Assembly: GCF_024346395.1 (NCBI RefSeq)
Contig: NZ_JAGQCW010000002.1
Span: forward strand, 1 to 64,000
Reading direction: 5' to 3'
Source of the DNA: Cyanobium sp. AMD-g
GTDB taxonomy: Bacteria > Cyanobacteriota > Cyanobacteriia > PCC-6307 > Cyanobiaceae
Length of the DNA: 64,000 nucleotides
The notes under the pieces are model-generated. The model saw only the letters and a list, made by a program, of their open reading frames with translations. It had not been told where the DNA came from and ran no database searches. Below are positions 29,205-38,161 of the stretch, in pieces (position 1 is the first letter of the stretch; each line of letters begins with the position of its first letter). A program made the position numbers and the translations under genes.

Positions 29205-30976
29205 CGCGATCCGGCAAAGGCCACGGGGCTGCTGATCAGCCTGGACACATAGACGGCCGTATCACCCTTGGACCTGTTTCCAGGCTGATCGAGGTCGCTC
29301 AGGGAAAACTCCAGTGTCTCGCCTGAGCGCACCGACAACCCATCGGCGAAGGCGAACTGGGCGATGAGGTTGTCCTGCAATCGGCTCTTGTCCACATCCG
29401 CCGAACAGACAGGAGCGGCAGCAGACGGGGATTGAACGCAGAGGCGCAGGACGCCATGGTTCACCCTGTTGTTGGTGCCGATCATGAGACCGGCGGCCTC
29501 CATCCTGAAATCCTCCAAAGGAACGACGGGGAAGCGCATCATCTGGCCGATCTTCAAGGGCATGGTCTGGAGATGCCTGGGCAGCACATTGCTGGCCTTG
29601 GTGTTCATCGGCGTGAAGTGCATCACGCCGGCGCAGAGTCTGTCGATCTGGGGCTGAGCCAGACGGAAGCTCCAGACGGGGCCCGCGAAGATCTGCAGGT
29701 CCATCGGCTGCTTGCCAGGCACCCTGCACTGCTGCTCAAGCTGTTCGGTGTAACTGATCGGCGCCGGCCGGGGGGCGACATTGTTGTGATAGAAGACGAT
29801 CGAAAGGATCAACCAGCAGGCCAGGATCCTGGAGGCCAGTCCCTGGCGGGTTGTGCGATCGCGCACCAGGAGAACAAAGGCCGTGAGCAGGATCGTCAGG
29901 AACAGAACGGTGTTCCAGAAGAAGAAGCGCCCGCCGGCATCCTCCACGGTCAGGGCGACGAGGGGAGCCCCCCGGCGCACCGCCACCAGCAGGCTGGAGA
30001 AGGAGAGCACCATGGTGGAGAACATGGCCAGATAGAGCAGCGCCGGCTGCCGCATCCGGCGGCTCACCACCCGCACCGCCAGCACCACCACGGCCACCAT
30101 CACAGCCACCAGCAGCAGTTGCAGCGGCTCCGGCAACACCCGCAGGTACCAGCCCGGCTTGTAGCCGCCGAACAGGGGGCTGACCAGATGGATGGTGAAC
30201 CAGTCGAGCAGCACCTCCGGTCGTGCCAGCAGCTTGGCGATCGCCTCGGCGGTGGAGACCTTGTAGCTGTAGGTCAGCTGGGAGAGATAGAGCTGCACGG
30301 AGGAGAGCAGCACCGGCACGGTGAGCCAGACCGGGGCCAGCGAGACACGGCGCCGCTTCAGCAGCACGAAGACCAGCAGGGGCAGGCCGTAGAGGGCGGC
30401 GAAGGGGCCGGTGAACACCGCCACCAGCCCATAGAGAAACAGCAGCAGCTGGAAGCCCGGCCACACCCGGAGGGGCGACGCCTCGCTGCCCTGCAGCAGG
30501 CGGCCATAGACCGCGTAGGCGATCAGGATGAAGCCGAGCGGGAAGAAGATGTAGGCGTTGGGCAGATTGAGATAGGTTTCCTGGCCATAGGGGTAGAAGA
30601 CATAGGGGATATAGGAGAAGCGCAGGATCCTGCCGAAGAACCCCATCCGGATCAGGCCCTCCATGCAGCACAGGGGCAGCAGGTAGCTGGCCCACGCCAC
30701 CGCCAGGAAGAACTGCGGGTAATCCAGCGGCGAGAGGTTGTTGACGGCGAACAGGGCCACCAGGCGCTGCAGCAGGTGGCTGTAGCCGGCGTAGGTCTGG
30801 AAGATGGACTGGACGCCTGAATCGATCGCCGTCTGCAGAAAGATCGATCCGTCTTCCGCATAGAGGACCGGCTCCAGGGAGATGGAGGGCCGCCTCAGGA
30901 AATAGAACAGGGCGCAGAGGCCGATGAAGCCGGCGGAGACGAGCAGGGGGCGCAGCTTCGGCAGAGCAACGGGCAT
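29201..30976 (-). CDS. Large polytopic membrane protein, probable GT-C glycosyltransferase
   Basis: A 591-residue protein with about ten to twelve helices in the first 410 residues and a soluble C-terminal domain of about 180 residues, which should lie in the periplasm. After the first helix comes LEPVLYAEDGSIFLQTAIDSG, with an acidic pair placed as in GT-C enzymes. The C-terminal domain has several cysteines (QQCRVPGK, RLCAGVM, LRLCVQS, PVCSADV) that may form disulfides, fitting an extracytoplasmic location. It lies 19 bases downstream of the rfbE gene and may be part of the same minus-strand transcript. It could transfer a lipid-linked sugar to the outer glycan (inference). Confidence 0.68.
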   Translation of the reverse strand: MPVALPKLRPLLVSAGFIGLCALFYFLRRPSISLEPVLYAEDGSIFLQTAIDSGVQSIFQTYAGYSHLLQRLVALFAVNNLSPLDYPQFFLAVAWASYLLPLCCMEGLIRMGFFGRILRFSYIPYVFYPYGQETYLNLPNAYIFFPLGFILIAYAVYGRLLQGSEASPLRVWPGFQLLLFLYGLVAVFTGPFAALYGLPLLVFVLLKRRRVSLAPVWLTVPVLLSSVQLYLSQLTYSYKVSTAEAIAKLLARPEVLLDWFTIHLVSPLFGGYKPGWYLRVLPEPLQLLLVAVMVAVVVLAVRVVSRRMRQPALLYLAMFSTMVLSFSSLLVAVRRGAPLVALTVEDAGGRFFFWNTVLFLTILLTAFVLLVRDRTTRQGLASRILACWLILSIVFYHNNVAPRPAPISYTEQLEQQCRVPGKQPMDLQIFAGPVWSFRLAQPQIDRLCAGVMHFTPMNTKASNVLPRHLQTMPLKIGQMMRFPVVPLEDFRMEAAGLMIGTNNRVNHGVLRLCVQSPSAAAPVCSADVDKSRLQDNLIAQFAFADGLSVRSGETLEFSLSDLDQPGNRSKGDTAVYVSRLISSPVAFAGSR

Positions 30977-30995
30977 GGTTCGCTTTGCCCCCGCC

Positions 30996-32051
30996 TCAGG
31001 CCATCAGCTGGGTTTCGGTCCAGGCGAGCATGCGGCTGACGCCGTCGCGGCAGGAGATGGCCGGCGCCCAGCCCAGGAGGCGCTGGGCCTTGGCGATGTC
31101 GGCGATGAAGCAGTCCTGGTCGCTGGCGCGGCGGGGGGTGGGGGTGTACACCAGCGGCGGAATGGCGAGCAGCTCGGCGAGCAGGGCGAACAGCTCCAGC
31201 AGGCTGAGGGAGTTGGCGGCGCCGCCGCCGATGTTGAAGATCTCGCCGGTCATCCGCTCCCGGTGCTCGTAGGCGGCCCGGTAGAGGCGGATCAGGTCGT
31301 CGGCGTGGAGCACATCGCGCACCTGCTTGCCGGTGCCGGCGATGGTGAAAGGCTCGGGGGCCACGCCAGCCTGGTGGGCGCGCTTCTGCTCGATCGCCTT
31401 CTGGCAGAACCAGCCCACCCAGCCCTGGTCGAAGGAGGCGAACTGGCGGCCGCCAAAGATCGAGGAGTGGCGGAACACCACCGTTCTGAGTCCATAGACG
31501 CGGGCCCAGTCGCGCACGTACTGATCCGCCGCCCCCTTGGAGCAGCCGTAGGGGGTGGAGAAATCGAGGCCGAGGGCTTCATCGAGGCCTTCGGGGTGAT
31601 CGGGGAGGCGGTAGCGGGTGGGAGTCTCCTCGTAGCGGAGCCCCTCCAGATCGCCGTAGACCTTGTTGGTGCTGCTGTAGGCGATCAGCGCCTCCGGGGA
31701 GAGGGCCCGGGCGGCTTCGAGCACATGGAACGTGCCCAGCACGTTGGTCTGCAGGTCGCGGGCGGGATCGGTCAGGGAGGTGGTCATCGCCACCTGGCCG
31801 CCCACATGGGCGATGTAATCGAAGGGGGCGTGGCGGCGGAAGACGGCCATCACGGCCTCGGCCTCGGCCAGATCGCCCTGGATGAAGTGGAAGCGCCCGG
31901 GGGCGGCCTGGGACTCCAGCCAGGCCAGGTTGGCCGCCGAGCCGCGCCGGAACAGGGCATCGAGCACGATCACCTCGGCGCCTTCCTGGAGGTAGGAGGC
32001 GGCCAGGTTGGAGCCGAGAAAGCCGCAACCGCCGGTGATCAGAACCTTCAT
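30996..32051 (-). CDS. rfbE: CDP-paratose 2-epimerase (CDP-tyvelose epimerase)
   Basis: A 351-residue extended SDR. Cofactor motif TGGCGFLGSNLA is at the N-terminus, SSTNKVYGDL in the middle, and the catalytic YGCSKGAADQYVRDW follows. The stretch RHSSIFGGRQFASFDQGWVG is characteristic of RfbE, which inverts C2 of CDP-paratose to give CDP-tyvelose using tightly bound NAD. It lies just downstream of a reductase, RfbH, RfbG and RfbF in pathway order, which supports the call. The spacing to the upstream gene is 5 bases. Confidence 0.82.
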   Translation of the reverse strand: MKVLITGGCGFLGSNLAASYLQEGAEVIVLDALFRRGSAANLAWLESQAAPGRFHFIQGDLAEAEAVMAVFRRHAPFDYIAHVGGQVAMTTSLTDPARDLQTNVLGTFHVLEAARALSPEALIAYSSTNKVYGDLEGLRYEETPTRYRLPDHPEGLDEALGLDFSTPYGCSKGAADQYVRDWARVYGLRTVVFRHSSIFGGRQFASFDQGWVGWFCQKAIEQKRAHQAGVAPEPFTIAGTGKQVRDVLHADDLIRLYRAAYEHRERMTGEIFNIGGGAANSLSLLELFALLAELLAIPPLVYTPTPRRASDQDCFIADIAKAQRLLGWAPAISCRDGVSRMLAWTETQLMA

Positions 32052-32056
32052 CGGAA

Positions 32057-32923
32057 TCAGGGCAGAGGGGACGCGGGAAGCCTCAAACCAGCCAGGTCCG
32101 GAACGTATCGCTCGATCTGATCGGGTCGGTCGGGAAGCACACCGGGGCGCAATCTACCGGTCGCCGCCAGGCGGCTCCACTCCGCCTCGGCGAAGGCCAG
32201 CAGGCTGGTGGCGACGCCCGAGCCGATGTTGGCCACCAGGGGCCGGCCCGGCTCCACATCGGGGCGCGTGCAGGCCTCCAGCAGGTGGTCCGCCACCTCG
32301 GCGACGGGCACGAAATCACTGACCTGGCGGCCGGAGGTCATGGGGAAATCCTCCCCGGCCAGGGCGGCGCGCCGCAGGGAGGGCCAGAAGTTGCCCGCGA
32401 ACTGCCCCTCGCCGTAGGCGGTGAAGATGCGGCCGTAGAAGAGCTCCAGGCGCCGTTCGATGGCGAAGGTGCGCAGCAGCTGGAAGGCCGCCGCCTTGCT
32501 GGCCCCGTAGGCGCTCAGGGGCTCCAGGGGGGCATCGGGGGGGATGGCCGCAAAACGGCGGGCGGCGTTGCCGTACTCGTGGCTGGTGCCGGTGACGACG
32601 CAGCGGCGCACCCCCGCCTCCTCCGCCAGCTCCAGCAGCCGCAGGCTCCCGGCCACGTTGGCCTGCACCAGCTCGGCCCATGGCACCTGCTTTGGGCTCA
32701 CCCCCGCCGAGGCCAGGTGCAGCAACGCCTCCACCCCCTCCAGCTCGGAGGCCGGGAGGGTGAGCAGATCGCCCTCGCACCACTGGGGCTGGCGCGGCAG
32801 GGGGATCACCGGGGCGGAGGCGGGGCTGCGGCGCAGGGCCCGCACCTGGTGCCCCGCCGCCAGGGCCGCCGCCAGCAAGTGGGAGCCGATGAAGCCGGTG
32901 CCGCCGGTGAGGAACAGCCGCAT
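32057..32923 (-). CDS. SDR reductase, probable CDP-paratose synthase (or abequose synthase)
   Basis: A 288-residue extended SDR with TGGTGFIGSHLLAA at the N-terminus and catalytic Tyr/Lys in LSAYGASKAAAFQLL. A Thr (VVTGTSHEYG) stands where most members have Ser. In the CDP-dideoxyhexose pathway the keto intermediate made by RfbH is reduced at C4 by this kind of enzyme. Because an RfbE-type epimerase follows, paratose synthase (RfbS type) is the better guess than abequose synthase (RfbJ type). The stop of rfbH overlaps its start by one base. Confidence 0.72.
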   Translation of the reverse strand: MRLFLTGGTGFIGSHLLAAALAAGHQVRALRRSPASAPVIPLPRQPQWCEGDLLTLPASELEGVEALLHLASAGVSPKQVPWAELVQANVAGSLRLLELAEEAGVRRCVVTGTSHEYGNAARRFAAIPPDAPLEPLSAYGASKAAAFQLLRTFAIERRLELFYGRIFTAYGEGQFAGNFWPSLRRAALAGEDFPMTSGRQVSDFVPVAEVADHLLEACTRPDVEPGRPLVANIGSGVATSLLAFAEAEWSRLAATGRLRPGVLPDRPDQIERYVPDLAGLRLPASPLP

Positions 32924-34413
32924 CAGGCCTGGCAGAAGGCCCGGATCACGTCGATCTCCTTGGCCAGCATCGGCACCGTCAGGCCCGGGTAGGTACCGAG
33001 GAAGAGGGTGTCGACCATGATCGCGTCGGCGCCGGCCAGATCGCCCACCACCCGCAGGGCGTCGGGGCGATCGGCACGCAGCTGCACGAAGGCCGGCTGG
33101 CGCACCAGGTTGCCGCCGAACAGCATGCGGTTGCCGATGCGGTGGGCGTCGAGCTCCCGGGCCAGGTCGGTGCGGCGGAAGGGGGCGTCGGGCTTGACGG
33201 CGATCTTGAAGCCGAACCAGGAGCAGTCGGTGCGGCAGCCGCTGGCATCCCAGGAGAAGCCGGTCTGCGGATCCCAGCCGGTGGCGTGGGTGGGCAGGGA
33301 GAACTCCAGCACGGGCTCAGTGGCCACCAGGCCTTCGCGCAGGGTCTGCCAGTTGCGCTTGCGGGCCTCGATGAACTCCGGCAGGCGGCGCAGCTGCACC
33401 CGGCCGATGGCGGCCTGGGGATCGAGGGGTTTGAGGTTGAAGCCGAGGTGGCTGTAGATGTACTTGTGGTCGTAGCCGGCGGGCAGTTCGCCCAGCTGCC
33501 AGTCGAAGCGCTTGCCGCAGGTGTCGTCCTTGCCGGAGGGGCACCAGCAGTCGCGGCCCCAGTCGCGGAAGCTCTCGGCCACCACCTTGAGCTTCTGGTC
33601 GCGGACGATGTTGACGGCGCCGCCCTCGCCCATGGTGAGGTGGTGGGGCGGGTAGAAGCTCTGGGTGCTGATGTCGCCCCAGGTGCCGGTCCAGCGGATG
33701 ACGCGGTCGGGGCCCTCATCGAGGCCGGGGCTGTTGTCGGAGAAGCCGAGGGATTCGGCCAGCTCCCGGGGCATGGAATAGGAGCAGCCCAGGGCATCGC
33801 AGTTGTCCTCCACCAGGTAGAGGTCGTGGGCGCGGCAGAAGCGCAGCACCGCCGCCAGGTCGAAGGGGTTGCCCAGGGCGTGGGCCATCATCACGGCCTT
33901 GGTGACGCCGGGCGTGAAGGCGGCTTCCAGCTGGTCGCAGCGGGCGTTGCCGGTGATCGGATCGGCGTCGATGAACACCGGCACCGCACCCACCTGCAGG
34001 ATCGGCGCCACGGTGGTGGGGAAGCCGGCGGCCACGGTGATCACCTCATCGCCGGGGCGCAGGCGCCGCTCGGCGGGCAGGCGGTGGGAGGTGAGGGCCG
34101 AGATGGCCACCAGATTCGCGGAGGAGCCGGAGTTCACCAGCAGGCTGTGGCGCACCCCCAGGAAGGCGGCCAGCTCGCTCTCCATGGCGGCGCCTTCGGT
34201 GCCGAGGGTGAGCCAGAAGTCGAGGGTGGTGCCCACGGCCGCTTCGACTTCGTCTTCGGTGAAGACCCGGCCGGCGTAGGGGATGGTCTGGCCGTCGGCG
34301 TGGGGGGTGCGCTCCGGGTCGTCGCCGGGGCGGAAGCCGGCGTGGGCCCGGCGGGCGTAGTCGCGGGTGAGCCGGAGGATCTCCTGCTTGAGCTGGTCGA
34401 GGTCGGCGGTCAT
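32923..34413 (-). CDS. rfbH: CDP-6-deoxy-4-ketoglucose 3-dehydratase (E1)
   Basis: 496 residues from ATG 34413. A PMP-dependent enzyme of the aminotransferase fold that removes the C3 hydroxyl of CDP-4-keto-6-deoxyglucose. The diagnostic change is visible: the PLP lysine is replaced by His in SFYPPHHLTMGEGG. A cysteine-rich part follows (DCWCPSGKDDTCGKRFDW) that fits the iron-sulfur cluster of E1. Length and sequence are typical of RfbH/DdhC. The partner reductase E3 (DdhD) is not in the window. The start overlaps the rfbG stop by 4 bases. Confidence 0.92.
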   Translation of the reverse strand: MTADLDQLKQEILRLTRDYARRAHAGFRPGDDPERTPHADGQTIPYAGRVFTEDEVEAAVGTTLDFWLTLGTEGAAMESELAAFLGVRHSLLVNSGSSANLVAISALTSHRLPAERRLRPGDEVITVAAGFPTTVAPILQVGAVPVFIDADPITGNARCDQLEAAFTPGVTKAVMMAHALGNPFDLAAVLRFCRAHDLYLVEDNCDALGCSYSMPRELAESLGFSDNSPGLDEGPDRVIRWTGTWGDISTQSFYPPHHLTMGEGGAVNIVRDQKLKVVAESFRDWGRDCWCPSGKDDTCGKRFDWQLGELPAGYDHKYIYSHLGFNLKPLDPQAAIGRVQLRRLPEFIEARKRNWQTLREGLVATEPVLEFSLPTHATGWDPQTGFSWDASGCRTDCSWFGFKIAVKPDAPFRRTDLARELDAHRIGNRMLFGGNLVRQPAFVQLRADRPDALRVVGDLAGADAIMVDTLFLGTYPGLTVPMLAKEIDVIRAFCQA

Positions 34414-35543
34414 GGGGTGGATCGGCCCGGCGGGAGAGAAGCGAGATAGGCGGTGAGGTCGTCGAGGCAGCAGGACACGGGGTCGTCGCCGGCTTCGATC
34501 ACGCGGCGATACCACTGAAGCGTGCGGGCGGTGGTGGTGGCGAAATCCCAGCGGGGTGACCAGCCGAGGCGGTGGTGGGCCTTGTCGACCACCAGATTCA
34601 ACAGACCCGCCTCGTGGGGGGCGGTGGGGTCGGAAGCATCGATCCAGGTGCCGGGCCAGTGGGCCAGGGCCTGCTCCACCAGCTCCTGCACGGGCCGGTT
34701 GGCCTCCAGCTGGGGCCCGAAGTTGAAGGCTTCGGCCATCGCGAGGCCATCGGACGGCTCGGCGAGGGCCTCGGCCAGGGCCAGGTAGCCGCCGAGGGGT
34801 TCGAGCACGTGCTGCCAGGGGCGGGTGGCGCCGGGGTTGCGCAGGGTGATGGGCTCACCGGCGCGCAGGGAGCGGACGGTGTCGGGAATGATGCGGTCGG
34901 CGGCCCAGTCGCCCCCGCCGATGACGTTGCCGGCCCGGGCACTGGCCAGACGCAGGTGGGGCGACTGGTGGGGCAGGGTGCCGCAGTAGCTGGCGCGCCA
35001 GGAGCTGATGGCCAGCTCGGCGGCGGCCTTGCTGCTGCTGTAGGGGTCGTGGCCGCCGAGGGGGTCGTTCTCCCGGTAGCCGTAGAGCCATTCGTTGTTG
35101 CGGTACACCTTGTCGGTGGTGATCAGCACCGCGGCGCAGGGATGGGCCAGGGGCCGCAGGGCCTCGATCAGGTGGATGGTGCCCAGCACGTTGGTGTCCC
35201 AGGTGAGCACCGGCTCGGCGTAGCTGCGCCGCACCAGGGGCTGGGCCGCCAGGTGCAGCACCACCTCCGGCTGGACGGCCGCCACGAGTTCGCGGAGGGC
35301 GGCCGGATCGCGCAGATCGCCCACGTGATGATCAAGGCGGCCGGCCAGGCCCAGCTGGTCGAACAGGGAGGGGGTTGTGTCGGGCGCCAGGGCGAAGCCG
35401 GTGACGCGGGCCCCCAGCTCGCAGAGCCAGAGGGCCAGCCAGCTGCCCTTGAAGCCGGTGTGGCCGGTGAGCAGCACCCGCTTGCCCTGCCAGAAGGCGG
35501 GATCGGGCTGCTGCCAGGCCCGCCGAAGGGAGGTGCTGGCCAT
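34410..35543 (-). CDS. rfbG: CDP-glucose 4,6-dehydratase
   Basis: 377 residues from ATG 35543. NAD-dependent extended SDR that converts CDP-glucose to CDP-4-keto-6-deoxyglucose. Visible features are LLTGHTGFKGSWLALWL, the motif HLAAQPLVRRSY, ITTDKVYRNNEWLYGYREND and the catalytic YSSSKAAAEL. The DKVY and GYRE runs are typical of CDP-glucose rather than dTDP-glucose dehydratases. It overlaps rfbH by 4 bases and begins 2 bases after rfbF ends, so the genes form a tight operon. Confidence 0.93.
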   Translation of the reverse strand: MASTSLRRAWQQPDPAFWQGKRVLLTGHTGFKGSWLALWLCELGARVTGFALAPDTTPSLFDQLGLAGRLDHHVGDLRDPAALRELVAAVQPEVVLHLAAQPLVRRSYAEPVLTWDTNVLGTIHLIEALRPLAHPCAAVLITTDKVYRNNEWLYGYRENDPLGGHDPYSSSKAAAELAISSWRASYCGTLPHQSPHLRLASARAGNVIGGGDWAADRIIPDTVRSLRAGEPITLRNPGATRPWQHVLEPLGGYLALAEALAEPSDGLAMAEAFNFGPQLEANRPVQELVEQALAHWPGTWIDASDPTAPHEAGLLNLVVDKAHHRLGWSPRWDFATTTARTLQWYRRVIEAGDDPVSCCLDDLTAYLASLPPGRSTP

Positions 35544-35545
35544 GG

Positions 35546-36319
35546 TCAGCTCCAGATCTTCCAGGGGGCGCGGCCCTGCTGCCAGAGGTCTTCGAGCCGC
35601 TGACGGTCGCGCAGGGTGTCCATGGGCTGCCAGAAGCCGCGGTGCTTGAAGGAGTTGAGCTGGCCCTTTGTGGCCAGGGCCTTGAGGGGGGCCTGCTCCC
35701 AGACGCACTGGTCGCCGTCGATCAGGTCGATCACGGGGGGCTCGAGCACGAAGAAGCCGCCGTTGATCCAAGCGTTGTCACCGTCGGGCTTCTCCTCGAA
35801 GTCGGTGACCACATCGCCGTCGAGGTGCAGGGCGCCGTAGCGGCCGGGGGGCTGGACGGCGGTGAGGGTGGCCTGCAGGCCCTGGCGTTGGTGGTGGGCG
35901 ATCAGGGCGGTGATGTCCACATCGGCGACGCCGTCGCCGTAGGTGAAGCAGAAGGACTCGTCGTCGGGGAGGTAGCTGCGCACCCGGGCCAGACGGCCGC
36001 CGGTGAGGGTGGCATCGCCGGTGTCGACCAGGGTGACCTTCCAGGGTTCGGCCTTCTGGCGGTGCACTTCCATATGGTTGAGATCCATATGGAAGGTGAC
36101 ATCACTGGTGTGCAGGAAATAGTTGGCGAAGTATTCCTTGATCACATAGCCCTTGTAGCCGCAACAGATGATGAAATCGTTGATGCCGTGATGGCTGTAG
36201 ATCTTGAGGATGTGCCACAGGATCGGCTTGCCGCCGATCTCCACCATCGGCTTGGGCCGCAGGTGGGTCTCCTCCGCCAGTCGGGTGCCCAGTCCACCGG
36301 CCAGGATGACGGCTTTCAT
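35546..36319 (-). CDS. rfbF: Glucose-1-phosphate cytidylyltransferase
   Basis: A 257-residue nucleotidyltransferase that makes CDP-glucose from CTP and glucose-1-phosphate, the first step to CDP-3,6-dideoxyhexoses. The N-terminal [19 protein letters not shown] signature carries the [14 protein letters not shown] segment just after it. [10 protein letters not shown] holds the metal-binding aspartate. Full length. It is the first gene of the rfbF-rfbG-rfbH-reductase-rfbE operon on the minus strand, which reads in the order of the pathway. Confidence 0.93.
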   Translation of the reverse strand: MKAVILAGGLGTRLAEETHLRPKPMVEIGGKPILWHILKIYSHHGINDFIICCGYKGYVIKEYFANYFLHTSDVTFHMDLNHMEVHRQKAEPWKVTLVDTGDATLTGGRLARVRSYLPDDESFCFTYGDGVADVDITALIAHHQRQGLQATLTAVQPPGRYGALHLDGDVVTDFEEKPDGDNAWINGGFFVLEPPVIDLIDGDQCVWEQAPLKALATKGQLNSFKHRGFWQPMDTLRDRQRLEDLWQQGRAPWKIWS

Positions 36320-36427
36320 CAGGAAGCAAGGGGCCCGGCAAGCGGCGGCAACTTAGCAAAGGCGCCCCACACCTCCAGCGCCTGACAGGCCAGGGGTGCC
36401 GGTGGACCCCGCGTCCCGGAGGTTCAC

Positions 36428-37231
36428 TCACAATCCCAGGTCCGCATCGGAGGGGATGGGGCCGTACTTCAGCTTCGAGGGCCAGGGGCGAGTGCGCCAA
36501 TCGGGCTCAAAGACGAACGAGGAACGCTGCCGGCCCGGCAGCAAGGCTCCATTGCCGGCGCCATGGGCGTAGTCGACGTAGAGCTTGACGATCTGCTCTC
36601 TGCTGACCTGCTGGGCGGCGGGATGGGCCAGGCAGGCCTCGCGCCAGGCGCGCACCCGCGCGTATCGGGGCTCCTGGGGCAAGGCGAAGTCCTCGAAATA
36701 CTCAAGGAACCAGAAACGCATGAACAGTGGTGTGAAGACCGTTTCCGCCCAGCCGAACGACTCGAAGAGAGTGGTGCCGGAGGGGGAATGCTCAAGCAGA
36801 AAATCGTTCAGCTGGGCATGGAGCTGCAGCAGGCTGTCCCGGAAGACCTCACGCCGCCCGGGATCCTGGTTCATCACATAGAGGTAGCCCTGCTGGCCAA
36901 AGTCGGCCTCCATCCGCGTCATCAAGCCCTCCACGGCGCGGCGGTAGGGATCGCGCTGGGCCACCGCCGGCTCAGGGAAGACATCCTCGAGATACTGCAG
37001 GATGATCAGACTTTCCCTGAGGATCTGGCCGTCCGTTGTTTCCAGGATCGGCAGCGCCGTGCTGCCGGTGGACTTGGCCTTCAACCATTCGGGACGGGAC
37101 TGGGTGATGTCCACCACATGAAAGTGGACATCACTGCGGCGACCCTTGAGCGCCAGGAGGATCTCCAGCCGCTGCGAGAAGGGGCAGACGGGAATGTGGA
37201 AGACGGTGATGGGGCCGGGCGCTGTTGTCAT
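36428..37231 (-). CDS. Glutathione S-transferase-like protein
   Basis: A 267-residue protein with a thioredoxin-fold N-terminal domain (IPVCPFSQRLEILLALKG, the CPFS site) and the binding segment TALPILETTDGQILRESLII. A helical C-terminal domain completes the GST fold. The Cys active site suggests an omega- or beta-like thiol transferase or dehalogenase rather than a classical detoxifying GST. The tail of about 40 residues after the helical domain (PGRQRSSFVFEPDWRTRPWP) is an extension I cannot place. It follows the rfb operon with a 108-base gap and probably has its own promoter. Confidence 0.8.
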   Translation of the reverse strand: MTTAPGPITVFHIPVCPFSQRLEILLALKGRRSDVHFHVVDITQSRPEWLKAKSTGSTALPILETTDGQILRESLIILQYLEDVFPEPAVAQRDPYRRAVEGLMTRMEADFGQQGYLYVMNQDPGRREVFRDSLLQLHAQLNDFLLEHSPSGTTLFESFGWAETVFTPLFMRFWFLEYFEDFALPQEPRYARVRAWREACLAHPAAQQVSREQIVKLYVDYAHGAGNGALLPGRQRSSFVFEPDWRTRPWPSKLKYGPIPSDADLGL

Positions 37232-37693
37232 TCCTCAGGGGTGCCATGCCGGTTGCGCCGCGTTAGCCGCAAAGCCAACGCCATTGGTCACGTTACCTGC
37301 CGCCAACCACCCTTCCCGGTGGGAACGTCAGCTCATGGGACAACGCCATGCCCGCAGCGGCGAACATCAGGCACAAGCCTGCAACCTGTCAATAAGCCAG
37401 ATACCATCAAGCTCATTCCCCAGGAGCATCGCGGGGCACATCAAAAAGGGGAGGGCGTCGAGGTGAAGTCAACATACCTACGCGAACATTTAGGCCCCCA
37501 CAAGATGAGCAGTGAACGACCCCGTTCACCAGCCGCAAGCAACCTCTGGAATTTTCTGACCAACTTTATTCGGTCGGAGTGGGACGGGATTGCTAGCTGT
37601 CATTAGAGGAATCTTGCTCTGAACGATCAGCTCTGCTACGGCGAGAATCGCCGTTAGCTGTAGTGCCTTTTTCGCTTGTTGGGATTTTCGGAT
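37232..37693. other. 462-base region between the GST gene and the cassette-like genes
   Basis: I see no convincing gene. Near 37261-37282 there is GCGTTAGCCGC followed by AAAGCCAACGC, an 8-bp inverted repeat with one mismatch that contains a GTTAGCC core like those of integron sites. At 37653-37659 lies GTTAGCT, identical to the end of the attC-like site at 38162-38221, next to a small hairpin CGGCGA/TCGCCG. The latter could be a degenerate third site. The region is mixed in composition and marks the left edge of the accessory stretch. Confidence 0.45.
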
Positions 37694-38128
37694 TCACGCA
37701 GAAGGAAAGTATGATATAACAGTAAGAAATGCCAATACTGACAACAGAAGGGACAAAATAGATGCTGGGAGCGACGCCCGCATGGTCTTCCTGCAGGCAC
37801 AGAGTATTGACCATATCAGAACTCCCAAGGTACTTGCTGACGTGATAAAAAAGAAGAACAGAAAGAGGTCTACCCATGTCGACCACACATGCATTCGTGA
37901 CGGACTTCCCACGTTCAATTGAACTGTAGTCGACCCCCCGACGATCAAGAACAGGTAAGACATAGTTGCGGCGACTGCGACTGGGACTACGCCAGCCAAA
38001 ACAAACAGCATGACTTGCTGTAGCGCGCCAGGGCTTTTGGATTCGTGGGCGCGTAGCTCACGAATGGTCGAAGCGATTGCCAATACCGCATAGGCTATGG
38101 TTGCAAAGTTGAGTAGAGATAGGAGCAT
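37694..38128 (-). CDS. Small membrane protein of unknown function (cassette-like)
   Basis: A 144-residue protein with four hydrophobic segments (near residues 5-22, 38-64, 85-110 and 120-140), an ATG start and no recognisable motif. A basic and Ser-rich loop lies between the second and third helices. It is clearly more AT-rich than the surrounding cyanobacterial genes. It begins 33 bases downstream of the attC-like site at 38162-38221 (minus sense) and ends 35 bases before a possible core at 37653-37659. It would thus be one complete gene cassette. Function unknown. Confidence 0.6.
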   Translation of the reverse strand: MLLSLLNFATIAYAVLAIASTIRELRAHESKSPGALQQVMLFVLAGVVPVAVAATMSYLFLIVGGSTTVQLNVGSPSRMHVWSTWVDLFLFFFFITSASTLGVLIWSILCACRKTMRASLPASILSLLLSVLAFLTVISYFPSA

Positions 38129-38161
38129 TTCTTTATTGGTGAATGACCTATTTCATCTTGT

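Noticed and set aside
37261..37282. Possible attI or attC site around GCGTTAGCC
   Set aside because: Only a short inverted repeat with a GTTAGCC core; there are no L-boxes or nested arms and no integrase next to it, so I kept it as a note only.
37593..37886. Alternative minus-strand ORF of 97 codons overlapping the 144-residue membrane protein
   Set aside because: It overlaps the better membrane-protein frame, runs through the possible attC core, and has no coherent hydrophobic pattern over its length.
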